Origin: Drosophila persimilis
Taxonomy: Eukaryota > Arthropoda > Insecta > Diptera > Drosophilidae
Direction of reading: 5' to 3'
Assembly: GCF_003286085.1 (NCBI RefSeq)
Contig: NW_020825288.1
Coordinates: 8,122,001-8,186,000 of the forward strand
DNA length: 64,000 nt
Shown here: positions 1 through 10,401 of the stretch, one piece after another
How the letters are laid out: the number at the start of each line of letters is the position of its first letter
How positions within the stretch are numbered: the first letter of the stretch is position 1
Translations under genes and position numbers: made by a program
The notes under the pieces: model-generated
The model's database searches: none
Told to the model about the DNA's origin: nothing
Seen by the model: only the letters and a program-made list of their open reading frames with translations

Positions 1-3000
1 GAGTGCTCGGTGGACTCCTCCTCGACGGCCATGCCCGCACCGCCAGTCACACAGATCAGCACGCCCAGCATGAAGGCCATGGTGCCGCTGGCCATGGACG
101 AGCTGCAGCACAGCAGCAGCACCGAGTCGGCCCACGAGCATGAGGGGACCCCAGGCCAGGGGCAGCGGCAGGCGCAGGCCCTGCACGTCACGCCCAACAA
201 CAACAGCACGCTGAGAAAGAGCATCATCAATTCAGGGAGCCCCAGTCCGCTGGGCAGCAGCACACCCAGCAGCATTGCGGCCCGGGTGATGAGCACCAGC
301 GTCGGTGGGGTCAGTCCCTTTGAGCAGACGCCGCCGGCGCGACAGAACGCCTTCCGGAAGTTCGGAAGTGCCAGCAAGCCGAGCAAGATACCGCTGCCTG
401 GAAGCAAGGCGGCGGCCTATTTTGCCGGCAAACCGCCCACGGGCAGACCCTCGACGGGGGGACGATCGCCACCATCGGCGCATAACTCCAGCAGCACTTC
501 GTACGGCAGCAAGTCCTCGCTGAGTCGCAGCACAGGCAACCTGCAGAGCCTGCGGCGCGCCGACTCGGCCTCCAATCACTCGCTGAGCACCAACACCAGC
601 CGGAGCTCCACATCGTCGTCGATACCGCTGGCCACCACACCCTACTCATCCGGCTCGACGGGCAATCGCAGCCAGTCGCAGACGGCTGCCGCAGCCGCAG
701 CCACAGCCACAACTCCGTCCCCGCGTGTGCTCCAGAACTCGCCGCTGCCGAAGCTGAAGCGCGACACGATCAGCTCTCGGGTGCGGCACCTGGACTCGCT
801 GTCGCGTTCCCAGCAATCGCCGGAGATGCCCAAGGGCGGCAGCAACGGCTCCGCCTCCATTGCAGCCCAGCTGAGCACGACGCTTCGCAAGGATCTCCAG
901 CTGCAGATCGGCGGCTCGGCGGGGGCTCCCTACCACCATAGACGTGGCGGGGCCTCGGCCATGTCGGGCAGCGAGCGTGCTCCGCTGGGTGTGTCGAGGC
1001 GGTATAGCAGCGCCTCTGTGGGGGCCGCTGGAAGGTTGGGGCGGGAGCAGAACGAAACTCTGGCCTCCACCACGCCCACGTCCAGCTATGGGGGCGGCGG
1101 AGGCGGCGACAGTGATAGTGGCAAGGTACGCACTCTCAAATCAACATTATTGGGTTGGTTCAAGTGAAATTACGTCTAATAATGCATACAACTTACTTAC
1201 AATCGATACACCATACATTTACTATGAATATATCTATATACTATATACTATATATATATATATATATATACATATATCTATTGATTACCGATTAATATGC
1301 CTTCGATAACGATTCAACAACAACAACAACTACAACAACAACAACAACAACAAAGAACCACAAGAATCATCGCCTTCGTTACAGTTACAGTTAAATATAT
1401 ATCGAAAAGCGACATCCAACTACTGTATACGTTATATAGATACATAGTTACGTGCATATCTCTTATTTATTTATACATACACACACACACACACATACAC
1501 AATTAACCCTCACATACACTACATATACAAATACACACATATATCTAAGCGATCGTCTCGTGCATGTCCCGCCCCCATCGGGTATCAAGTTGTTCTTCGT
1601 CTTAGTCTAAGCCTAAACCCCATTTCAACACAACAGATGGATATTTTCAACAACAACAGAATCAAAAGATTTCAGCCTATTTATTGTATGGAATTCGTTC
1701 TACAAATGCTCCAAATTACAATTTTTCTTCGTCTTAGCCTAAGCCTAAACCCCATTCCAATACAAAAGATGGATATTTTCAACAACAACAGAATCAAAAG
1801 ATTTCAGCCTATTTATTGTAGGGAATTCATTCAACAAATGCTCCAAATTACAATTGTTCTTCGTCTTCGCCCAAGCCCAAGCCCAAACCCCATTCCAACA
1901 CACAAAAGATGTATATATTCAACAAAAACATATTAACCCTATTTATTGTAGGGAGTTTATTCAACAAATTCTCCAAAATACAATTGTTCTTCGTCTTAGC
2001 CTAAGCCTAAACCCCATTTCAACACACGAAAGATGGATATTTTCAACAACAACAACAGAATCAAAAGCTTAATCCTATTTATTGTAGGGAATTCATTCAA
2101 CAAATGCTCCAACATACAATTGTTCTACGTCTTCGCCCAAGCCCAAGCCCAAACCCCATTCCAACACACAAAAGATGGATATTTTCAACAACAACAGAAT
2201 CAACAGATAGGGAATTCATTCAACAATACAATACAAATACAATATTTTCAGAATATTACGATATATTTGTGCAGTTCGACGAGGATTCGTTCTCTGAAAC
2301 CCCAACAGCAGTGGGGATAACTCTGTCGTTAAATATTTGTTCGTTTCCAAAAGTCTGTTAGAATGAATATCCGTTGAAGCCGCCGCCTGGGGGGTCGTTG
2401 GACTCCGACACGCGGCTGGTGAAAGGTGCCGCCGCCTAGCAAGCTCTCACTGCCTATCGATGCCTTAGGTGCTCAGTAGATGCATTAATTAATCAAACAA
2501 TTTCACATGCAACAGCAACAGCCACAGCCACAGCCACAGCCGAAGCACTAGCAATATTTCCTCCATTTAGTTTTTGTACATAAAAGAAAAAGAAAACAGA
2601 AAAGCCAATGCATGTACACACATTATGCAAATCACGTTAATTGTTGTTCGGTTAATTTTTCCCTCAAGTATGGCTATGGCATGCCTCCAGCTCATTGTTT
2701 GGTTCGAAGGCCTCCAGCCTTAACTGTGTGTGTTCGTGTGTGTGTGTGTGTTTAATATAATTATTAGTTATTTTTGTTTGTAATTTGTAATTTATTTTAA
2801 GCTTAAACTTATACACACTCCTTATTTGGGCTTAATTTATTGATCTATGAAGCAATATGCAACACATACATATATGTAGAAATATACAAAAACAAATTAT
2901 TCTATATATATATCTTTTTGTGTGAAATTCAAAAGGAAATAATACTTGCCCTAAGTTACAATTAAATATGCTTGCCAGTATAATCATATCATAGAAATGT

Positions 3001-4862
3001 GTCTCCCAAAAGGGGGGACAGGATCATCCGCTCATCTGCCACACACACACACACACACACTCAAACACCATCAAGTGCTTCATGAGACCAACACCTGAAA
3101 ATAATTTGTATCTAATGCTGTAATTTCTTTTTTTACTTTTACCTTTTTTCTTTCTGCGCCTATCTACCTTGTATGTCTACTCCAAACCAAAAAAAAAAAA
3201 AAAAACAAAACAAAAAATGTTTGCTATAACTCACATATACTCGTCTTTTGTATGCCCAAAAATCTGAACGTACCAAAAATATCCCCGCAAACAAAAACAA
3301 AAACAAATCCCAAAAACCACCAACAGCCCAACATGTAACTAAAAACCATTTGTGAAAACCGAAACAAAAAAAAAAAACATAACTTTTCCTAACAAAAAAA
3401 AAAAAAACTTAGAGAAATTAAGACGTCGAACCTAAGCGGAGTTTTGGTATGGATTAGCAGATGATATATGGACTTATGGTGGTGTTTTGTTTGTTTGATT
3501 GATTGACTTATGTGTGTTGGTGGTTCAACTGATGTGCTAACAAACAAAATAGAAAAAAGTCTGGAGTTTTTGGTAACGGACAGCCCGCCAAGGAGAATCG
3601 CCCACGCCCAAGACATCCTCAGCCTCAGGCTCGGGGCCCCAGCTCAGACCTCAGTCCAGAGCCACTCTGTTGTATATCGTTTGTCTGCTTTTGATCTTAG
3701 CCAAAGCCAAAGACAACGAAGTAGACACATTTTGCCGCAATTCGTTATACGCGTAAGTCTCTCTTTTGTTGTAAATCACCTAGTAGGTTAAGCTCCACCA
3801 CCAACTCCACCATTTCTCCACTCCACACAGCTTTCTGGCATTGCTTTTGATTTCGTTTAGTTTGTAGCTTAGTTTGTTGTAGATCTAGACTACCAGACTC
3901 TCTAGAGAACCTCACCCTTTCCCCCACAATAGCAAAACGGGCTGCACACACAAATTTCCGATTCAAGTAAGCGCCTCTCTAAAGGATCGACGAACAACTT
4001 CTATATTGTACATACAAATATTGGTTTGAAGACTGATCAGATCTGATTGATGCTCTGTGCTAACCTTCAATTTTTTGCCCTTGGTTGAGGATTCTAACCG
4101 CTTTAACGCCCAAGTTCTTGAAAAACTGTACCCCGCTCTATGCTAACCCAAAAAAAAAACAACCAGTTTTGTGTTCCTCTAACGATTTTAATAACTAATT
4201 TTTTGTGAATGACCTTTTCTTGTTCCTGTTTCTGTTTTTCCTGCGCTTGCATTCTGTTTTGAAGCAAAGATTTGATATTCTATTCTGTTTTTTCTTTGCT
4301 CTTTACCCAAACCTCAATTGATGATCAGAACTTGGCCGAGCCTCTTGACAAGCCAAATTTCCGTTTCAATAACCGCAATTGGCAATGGCAGCTATGGGAA
4401 ACGAGCAACCAGAACCACAATACCACTACCAACGGCAATGAAATGGTTCTGGATCATCAGCAGAGATACGATATTCACGATGTGTCCGAGGAGACGGCCT
4501 ACGATTCGTATTACACCCAATACACAACGCCCGACTCGATGGACTGTGGCAGTACCAATCTGCTGGTGACCTTCGACTATGGCTACAGTGATTCGATTGA
4601 GGCCAGAGCTGAGGAGCCCCTGGGCGTGGCTGGAGCTAAGGAGGATCGGGGCGAAGGTGCCACCGACCCTGATGGCATCTGGTTTGGTCCCCCACCAAAC
4701 GATGCCAGGCCCTTCGAGGTACATCATGTGCAGCACAAGATGCTCGATGAGAGCCTGCAGTCCCTGGTTTCCTACGATGTAGATGATTTTGAGGACGAGC
4801 AATCGGAGACAGAGACAGATCCAGATGAGGAGGTCTTCTATGATAGCATTGAGTGCACTTGA
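1..4862 (+). CDS. Unidentified Ser/Thr/Pro-rich protein, 3' part only (exons 1-1125 and 4329-4862)
   Basis: The frame is open from base 1, so the left edge cuts inside an exon; the first in-frame triplet that looks like a start near base 10 is GTG, not a real start. The exon ends at a good donor (GGCAAG|GTACGC, 1125/1126, phase 0). A phase-0 acceptor (GATCAG|AACTTG, 4328/4329) opens a last exon of 177 codons ending TGA at 4860-4862. The first part is basic and low in order: Ser/Thr/Pro runs, short Ala and Gly runs, and two SxIP motifs (SKIP at 382-393, SSIP at 616-627), the signature of EB1-binding microtubule plus-end proteins. The last part is strongly acidic (Asp/Glu) with Tyr/Trp-containing stretches, for example EEVFYDSIECT at the C-terminus. 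I do not recognise the family. The plus-end role is inference from short motifs only. Alternative last exons are listed separately. Confidence 0.75.
1310..1352 (+). repeat. (CAA)n microsatellite
   Basis: An interrupted CAA run just after a (TA)n tract at about 1248-1270, and before a (CA)n tract at about 1482-1500. It is noncoding intron sequence. Confidence 0.85.
1590..2225 (+). repeat. Tandem repeat, ~132-bp unit, about 4.8 copies
   Basis: Units begin at about 1590, 1722, 1854, 1984 and 2120, each with TTGTTCTTCGTCTT or a close variant, followed by a (AAGCCT)-like run, a conserved AAAGATGGATATTTTCAACA block and ATTTATTGTAGGGAATTCAT. Spacings are 132, 132, 130 and 136 bp; the last copy is truncated. 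Because 132 is a multiple of three, long spurious reading frames run through the array. It lies in the intron, or alternative 3' region, of the left-edge gene, between its first donor and the 2362 exon. Confidence 0.9.
2362..2439 (+). CDS. Alternative last exon of the left-edge gene (25 codons)
   Basis: After a plausible acceptor (CTGTTAG|AATGAA) a short GC-rich reading frame runs in phase 0 and stops at TAG 2437-2439. It reads N-E-Y-P-L-K-P-P-P-G-G, then a Ser/Asp/Arg stretch, then ending G-A-A-A. It sits in AT-rich surroundings and uses G/C-ending codons like the upstream exon, which is why I treat it as coding. Spliced from the donor at 1125 it gives a short proline-rich C-terminus instead of the acidic one encoded at 4329-4862. 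The call rests on base composition, phase and splice-site fit; transcript data were not available. Confidence 0.5.
   Translation, partial: NEYPLKPPPGGSLDSDTRLVKGAAA
2440..4328 (+). other. Intron or alternative 3' UTR of the left-edge gene
   Basis: AT-rich DNA with poly(A) runs (for example 3190-3204, 3366-3377, 3395-3407), (GT)n near 2733-2750 and (CA)n near 3042-3060. Apart from the possible exon at 3584-3694 I see no coding sequence. Donor-like GTAAG sites at 3753 and 3967 are unexplained. Confidence 0.6.
3584..3694 (+). CDS. Possible second alternative last exon of the left-edge gene (36 codons)
   Basis: The acceptor AACGGACAG|CCCGCC opens another phase-0 frame of 36 codons rich in Pro, Arg and Gln (P-A-K-E-N-R-P-R-P-R) that ends at TGA 3692-3694. 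The first two thirds are GC-rich and look coding; the last ten codons (Cys/Phe/Ile-rich) do not. The acceptor has a weak pyrimidine tract. It could equally be an internal exon, because a strong donor (TATACGC|GTAAGT, 3752/3753) lies downstream, but then the frame that stays open does not match phase 0. Confidence 0.3.
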   Translation, partial: PAKENRPRPRHPQPQARGPSSDLSPEPLCCISFVCF

Positions 4863-5760
4863 ACCAATGGCAGGCCAGGCAGTACTAGCTATAACCCCTT
4901 ATAACCCCTTGGAACTATCATATCTAAACTAGTCTATGTTCGCAATAATATGTTTTACCCTGAAACCCACCCAAACCCCCCACATGTACGGAGAAGGCAG
5001 ATGATCCTATGTGTATGTAGATGTATGTATGTAACGATCCGATGATGGCAGATTGTGAAATGTGAATTGTGACTGAATTCGATGTAGTGTTTGATTTCCC
5101 CCGTTAACCCCCCCCTTCATTCAGGGCCTTAGTCTATACGCATGATGGTTTCTTCGACTATTTATTATTACGCAACTAAAGTATATATGTTATAGCCCTA
5201 CTTATGTATCTACGAGTACTATCTGTATGTATTATTTATATCGTATCAAGTGGAATGTGTGTGCATCTTTGTAAGAGTCTTAAGTTAATTAAAATTACAT
5301 AGCACTACTGCTTATTTACTCAAACTACTTTTAAATGACTTGTACTAGGCTCGTGCCGGCTAAGTAGTTTAGTTGTTAATCAAATTTAGTTAACACATTG
5401 CATATAATGTATGTATGTACAGTTTGATATATATATATAAATATATACCCTACCCGTGTACGAACTCTACTTAAGTCAGAAGCAAATGTAATAGGATCTA
5501 TCTATGTATCTATCATGTTATCACGAAACTGCGTTTACTACATTTATAAAACCAACAGACAGACAGAGGACAAAACCAACAATTATATGGTTTGATTCAT
5601 ATTAAAGCTACTAATAATATATTCAAAAGGCAGCAAATGTAGAGACATGCATATATCCATTTAAACAGCAATTGTAATTGATGAACACGTATATGAAAAA
5701 GAAATAAACAAACATAAAAAAAAACTAAAATAAAATCAATAAAAAAACATAATCGAAAAG
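4863..5760 (+). other. 3' UTR of the left-edge gene
   Basis: Sequence following the TGA at 4860-4862 is AT-rich with no long frame. AATAAA signals occur at 5703-5708 and about 5729-5734, with another just downstream near 5738, inside an A-rich block, so cleavage probably falls near 5.75 kb. An exact 10-bp duplication (ATAACCCCTT) lies at about 4891-4910. Confidence 0.5.
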
Positions 5761-7002
5761 TGTTCTTAATGATCTTTCTGGGGTAACTAATGTGAACAGT
5801 GATGTATATAATCTTTGCAGAGTTTCTGTAATTGTGCTGCATTCTAGGAAAAGATCTTTTCCGAATCTCATGACACTCTATGCAGGATTTTACTCTTTAC
5901 GCGGGACAAAAATTAGGTTGTAGGACTAATTAAGTAGATCACATCCTCATACTTAGAATTTGCATCATATCGCCAAAGATTTTCTAAAAATGGAAAGCTG
6001 GCCTTTGCTGACTTGACGCATTTTTGTGGCCTTACCTGGAAGATACTCGTACACCAAGCCAAAGTTTAAGTTTTCTGAAATAGTGATGTGTCTTTTGCTT
6101 CTTCTAAAACTTTAACCAAACATTCTTTTCACTATATATATTTATACTATTTATTTCACTATGTATACGATTATATTGATACCATCCTGACGACTTATAT
6201 ATTTATTTATATTTTATTATTTGAAAAGTCTGTTGAATTTATGGACATCATTGCTTCAGTCCCTACAAGCTAATGATAAACATAAATTAGTTAAGTTTTC
6301 TATTTCAAACTAATAAAAATAAAAGAGTCCTCGACTGGGAGTCTACTGAGACTGGTAAAAAAAGTCGACTGTCTTCAAATAATCCTGAAGAATATGCTTA
6401 GAAAAAATATCCATCAATCGTGGGCCGTTACACACAACAGGGCTTAAAACTTTAGCAAGGTATTGCAAATGTATTTTTCTAAATGTATCTCAAGAATTGC
6501 TTAAAGTCCTGAAAATCAAATTCATATTGCTTATTAATCAATTATCATTACATTGGCCATACTTTGAGGTTGTTCGTTTATCAAAACTAATTGGCAAAAA
6601 TTGAAATTAATTGATATTCAAATTTTCTATAGCATTGGCAGCAATTCAAACTCTCTCTATCTGCGCTCTCAGACGTGAGTAAATCAATATTCAAACCATA
6701 GAATATGTTTGGAGAGAGTGCACTCTCTCTAAGCAAAGCACATATTTTTTAGTACTCGCTGTGGGTCGCAACCAGTAGGTTGTTTGCGCTCCGTGCCACC
6801 AGAACACACACGGAACGGGTTTACAGCTGCTGCGTTCAATAAACTCTCGGAGAGTGTTCGGGGGCTAATAAAACGATTTGCCAGAACCAGCTGTGGGTTA
6901 GCTGGTTTCGTTAGCTCAAATAAATGCCAGGCGCCTCAGATATGCGCTTATCGCAACACTGAGAGCACCGCTAGAGAGGTGGGCCGCAAAACCGATAAGA
7001 AC
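5761..7002 (+). promoter_or_regulatory. Intergenic region and 5' leader of transporter A
   Basis: AT-rich spacer with no gene up to about 6.6 kb. The last 400 bp carry GAGA-type runs, an 18-bp perfect palindrome (6712-6729) and, in the probable leader, GATA-type sites in both orientations (CTTATC about 6947, GATAAG about 6993). No clear TATA box was seen. The start of transcription is not resolved; the base composition changes near 6770, which suggests it lies around there. Confidence 0.45.
6712..6729. promoter_or_regulatory. Perfect 18-bp palindrome GAGAGAGTGCACTCTCTC
   Basis: Each half holds a GAGAG core, the kind of element bound by GAGA factor (Trl) in fly promoters. It lies 274 bp upstream of the transporter A start codon, with another CTCTCTC run at about 6651. 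The regulatory role is inferred from motif and position. Confidence 0.5.
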
Positions 7003-9036
7003 ATGGATTTCGAGGAGATTCTGGCCAAGTGCGGCAACAGCAGTCGCTATCAGTTCCTGCTGCTCTCGCTCTACGGTTTCCTCATGGTCGTCATATCGAT
7101 GCACTATTTCTCCCAGAATGTGATCAGCTTTGTGCCCGACCACTGGTGCTATCACGAGCAGCTGGCCAACCGAAGCTTTGCCGATATCGAGGCCATCTAT
7201 TCGCAGTTCGAGAGACCCGCCTGCACGCGACTGGCGTCGATCGATCCGGATGGCCGCAATGCCACACTAAGCCCAGAGCGCTGCAATCGATGGATTTACA
7301 AATATGACTTTGGATACAAGAGCATGAACACGGAGGTGAGTCGGGGAAGGGTATTGGAAACCTGAAGATTAATGCCTCATCTTTTGCACACAGCTGAACT
7401 GGGTATGCGATGAGGCTTATAAGCCGCGAGTGGGTCAGTCTCTGTTCTTTGTGGGCTCCGTCTGTGGCACTCTCGTGTTCGGCTTGCTGGGCGATCGCAT
7501 TGGCAGAATCAAGGCTCTGATATTGGCCAACTGGTGCGGATTCCTGGGCGATTTCTCCACGATATTTGCGGAAAGTTTGACTTCATTTTCCCTGAGTCGC
7601 TTTGTGTCTGGCCTGGCGGCCGATGCCAACTCGTATCTCATGTACATACTGAGTAAGTAAGTGGCATGGACTCCCACTTATTCTACTTGGCTTACACTTT
7701 GTTCCATTAACCAGTACTCGAATATGTCTCGCCCTCACTGCGAAATGTTGGCCTCAACACCGTTTTGGGCAGCTTCTACTGCCTGGGCCTGATTGGGGCC
7801 TCTTGGCTGGCCGTCTGGGTGGGTCACTGGCGCATTTTCCTGGCCTGTTCCTCGCTGCCACTGCTGCTCGTGACGCTCTTCTATTTCCTGGTCCAGGAGA
7901 GTGCCCAGTGGCTGGTCACGCGCAACGATATCGATGGAGCCATTACGAGGCTTCAGCGCGTGGCCAAAATCAATCGCCGCGAGGTCAGCGACGATGACTT
8001 CAAGGCGTTCCGTGGCTACTGTGAGCGGCACTACCAGAAGGAGGCCCAGGCAGCGAAAAGTCAGACCAAACTGCTCGACATGCTCAAGACGCCGCGCATG
8101 CGCAGTTCCGCATTCAAGCTGCTGCTGATTTTGTGAGTATTTGTCGGATTAATAAATATATAGTTAATATGGAGTTAAAGAAGGAAAGAAGCGTGTATAG
8201 AATGGATGCAAAATCCAATATCTTTGAAGTATTATAGATCATAAAGAATGCATAATTCCCTTCGACTCTGATGCCTTTATATTTATTTTTATTTAAGTTA
8301 AGAGATCTTAAAGTGTCTTAAAAAATTAATTAATATTTTTATGTTCGTTTCCGCCCCCAGCATAATTATCACGCCCTGCTACAACACCATTGCCCGGAAC
8401 GTGGAGGGTCTGGGCATCTCGCCCTTCATCATGTTCTCCCTGAACGCCCTGACGTTGCCGCCCTCGGGCTACCTGCAGGGCCTGCTGCAGGATCGCATCG
8501 GTCGCAAGGCCACTGCCGTCAGTTGGATGGCCATCACGGGGCTGTTTGCCGCTGGTGCGGGTCTCGTCATATCGCTGGGCAGAAATCAGAATGTGCTACT
8601 GCTGGTGGGCCTGACGCTGGCCGCCCGCTTCGGGGTGTCCATTGCCGATGGGGCCAGCTCGCAGTTCTCCACGGAGCTCATTCCCACCTGCGTGCGTGGT
8701 CGGGGGGTGGCTGTGGTTCATGTGGCCGGCTTTGCCGCCTCCTTCCTCTCGCCCTACATCCTGCACCTGGGCACGTACTTCAGGCCGGCCCCTTCGATCA
8801 TACTGGGTCTGCTCTTCCTGGCGGGGGCCTACGTCTGCCTATTGCTGCCCGAGACGCGCAATCGGAAGCTGCCCATGTCCCTGGCGGAGGGCGAGGAATT
8901 CGGCAAAGGGGAACGCATGTTCGACTTTCTCCGTAACCTGAGAAAAGGCGAGAGCCAGGAGGTGGAAACAGGGGTCGAGTTGGCTGCCAAGGCCAAGGAA
9001 GAGGACACTCTCATGACGAAAACTGCTCAACAATAG
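7003..9036 (+). CDS. SLC22-type organic ion transporter A (major facilitator superfamily)
   Basis: Four exons: 7003-7335, 7394-7652, 7715-8132, 8361-9036; intron phases 0, 1, 2; total 561 residues, normal for the family. The ATG at 7003 is the first in-frame ATG and matches the MDF(E/D) starts of both neighbours. Residues ~18-45 form the first membrane helix. A long extracellular loop follows with Cys residues and N-glycosylation sites (NRS, NAT). The MFS signature GDRIGRIKAL lies after helix 2, ESAQWL after helix 6 (SLC22 usually has ESPRWL), and PETRNRKLPMS at the end of helix 12, followed by a charged cytoplasmic tail. The family moves organic cations, anions or carnitine across the plasma membrane; substrate is unknown here. 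It is the first of three tandem paralogues, probably the CG14855-CG14857 group of D. melanogaster (from memory). Confidence 0.93.
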
Positions 9037-9870
9037 GGAAATGTTTGTGATTCAGTATTACGGAATTTCACTGCCATAAGCCACACGAACAATTGATATT
9101 TGCGGTAGCTGTTTATCTTAGGCTTTAGTGGGCGATACTTATTTGGGGACGATAATGATTCATTAGTGCAAAAGGGATATATGGAGATTTATGTGGGTTA
9201 TTTATGACAAAACAACAGCAACTTGTACCACTCAAACATTGGAATTCATGAACCTAAAAGACAATAATTTTTCGGATTAAAAAAATATTATGATTATCTT
9301 ATTTGGACGTTGATGTGCCATGAATGCGCCACCAAGCTGAAGCCTGTTATGTGCGGATCCCAGGCGAGAACGCAAACCGGCCGAGGGGCGCTGCTGCATG
9401 AGGCGAACCGATTGCGTACTTTCAGGAAAGATCATCTATCTATCGAGGATAACTAGAACTAAACTGAGTAAAAGAACTAAGCATGCACTAAAAATGCAAA
9501 TACTTACGAGAAAGGTATGTGAGCATAAGTAATTTAAGAAGAGGAATGTAATTATTAATAGATATAATATGGTAGAGGGAACTATAATACGAAATAATTC
9601 GATCTACAAAGCGGAAGGGTAAAAGGTGTACAAATGTTTCTGGTGGATCTAATAGGAACCATCACGCTTAAGCGGCTCAACAAGTCAGGCCTATCCACAA
9701 CAACCTTGATCAAGTTGTCCATAAAAATCATACCATGTATTGTTCTACGAAAAAAGTAAGGATGGAAAGTTTTCTAAGAGGCATCTGCCATATTTGTGTA
9801 AGATTGCATTCCCTCACTTGCATTTAAAACGAGGGGGACCGCTTACACCCGATACTCAGTTAGTATGGCT
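9037..9870 (+). other. 3' UTR of transporter A and intergenic spacer
   Basis: AT-rich. An ATTAAA signal at 9276-9281 may end transporter A. A GC-rich island at about 9310-9425 carries a 47-codon ATG frame (9313-9456) reported below. The remainder shows nothing recognisable. Confidence 0.5.
9313..9456 (+). other. Small open reading frame (47 codons) in a GC-rich island
   Basis: An ATG frame beginning M-C-H-E-C-A-T-K-L-K and ending in a charged tail before TAG at 9454-9456. The 115-bp core is GC-rich while the flanks are AT-rich, which is unusual for spacer DNA here. It has one CxxC pair and no recognised domain. It could be a small protein gene, an orphan exon, a decayed gene fragment or a noncoding RNA; the sequence does not decide between them. 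Confidence 0.25.
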
Positions 9871-10393
9871 TAGTGTTGTGTTGCTTATGAGTAAGTGAAC
9901 AAAAAAGAGTTGTTAACTTAAGGGGGCAACTGAACATGTTCCAAGCCGTTATTTTTTGCTCACTTGTTATTTTTTGTTCACTTGTTCTTTTTTGTTCACT
10001 AGTTAATTTTTGCTCTCTTGTTTTTTTTTGTTCACTAGTTCATTTTTGCTCACTTGTTCTCTGCTCACATTTTGCGCAATTTTGCTCCTCAAATGACATT
10101 TTGCGATCTGGCAGTTGTTCCCTTCACACTTTTTGTATTACCGGCAAAGCTGTTCATTAGCTGTTGCTAATTCGTAAGTAGAGTACAATTTGGAATCATT
10201 TCGAGAAAGTTGGACGCCAAGAAGCCAAGTACAAGTATTGCAAATCTGTTTTGAGTTGCTAGGGATCTGTGCATGAACAGTGAACAAGTGAGTAACTAAG
10301 TGAGCAATTGAGCAATATAAATGAGTTGACTCACTTACTAAAAAAGAACAAGTGAACATGTTCACCAAAATGAGCAATGTTTACCCAACACTA
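9871..10393. mobile_element. Non-autonomous hAT-type element (MITE), 523 bp
   Basis: The ends are inverted: TAGTGTTG at the left, CAACACTA at the right, with similarity continuing inward (TTGCTNAT then GTGAAC). Both ends are flanked by the same 8 bp, GTATGGCT (9863-9870 and 10394-10401), the target duplication length made by hAT transposases. The interior has no transposase frame; it carries an 18-bp minisatellite (9948-10068) and several GTTCACTTG/CAAGTGAAC motifs in both orientations. The exact target duplication suggests a fairly recent insertion. Confidence 0.85.
9948..10068 (+). repeat. 18-bp minisatellite inside the hAT element, ~6.5 copies
   Basis: Unit GTT(A/C)TTTTTTG(C/T)TCACT(T/A), repeated from 9948. 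Being a multiple of three it produces a spurious FCSLVx repeat frame, which I do not regard as a protein. Confidence 0.85.
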
Positions 10394-10401
10394 GTATGGC
10401 T

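Noticed and set aside
1637-2361. Overlapping frames reading MDIFNNNRIK repeats
   Set aside because: They follow from a 132-bp tandem repeat being a multiple of three; codon use and context are not coding-like.
3685-3710. Reverse complement resembles part of U2 snRNA (GGCTAAGATCAAA)
   Set aside because: Only about 13 bases match and the rest of U2 is absent; chance similarity.
9936-10160. Frame with repeated IFCSLV/NFCSLV peptides
   Set aside because: It is the translation of an 18-bp minisatellite inside the hAT element; no start context, no conservation evidence.
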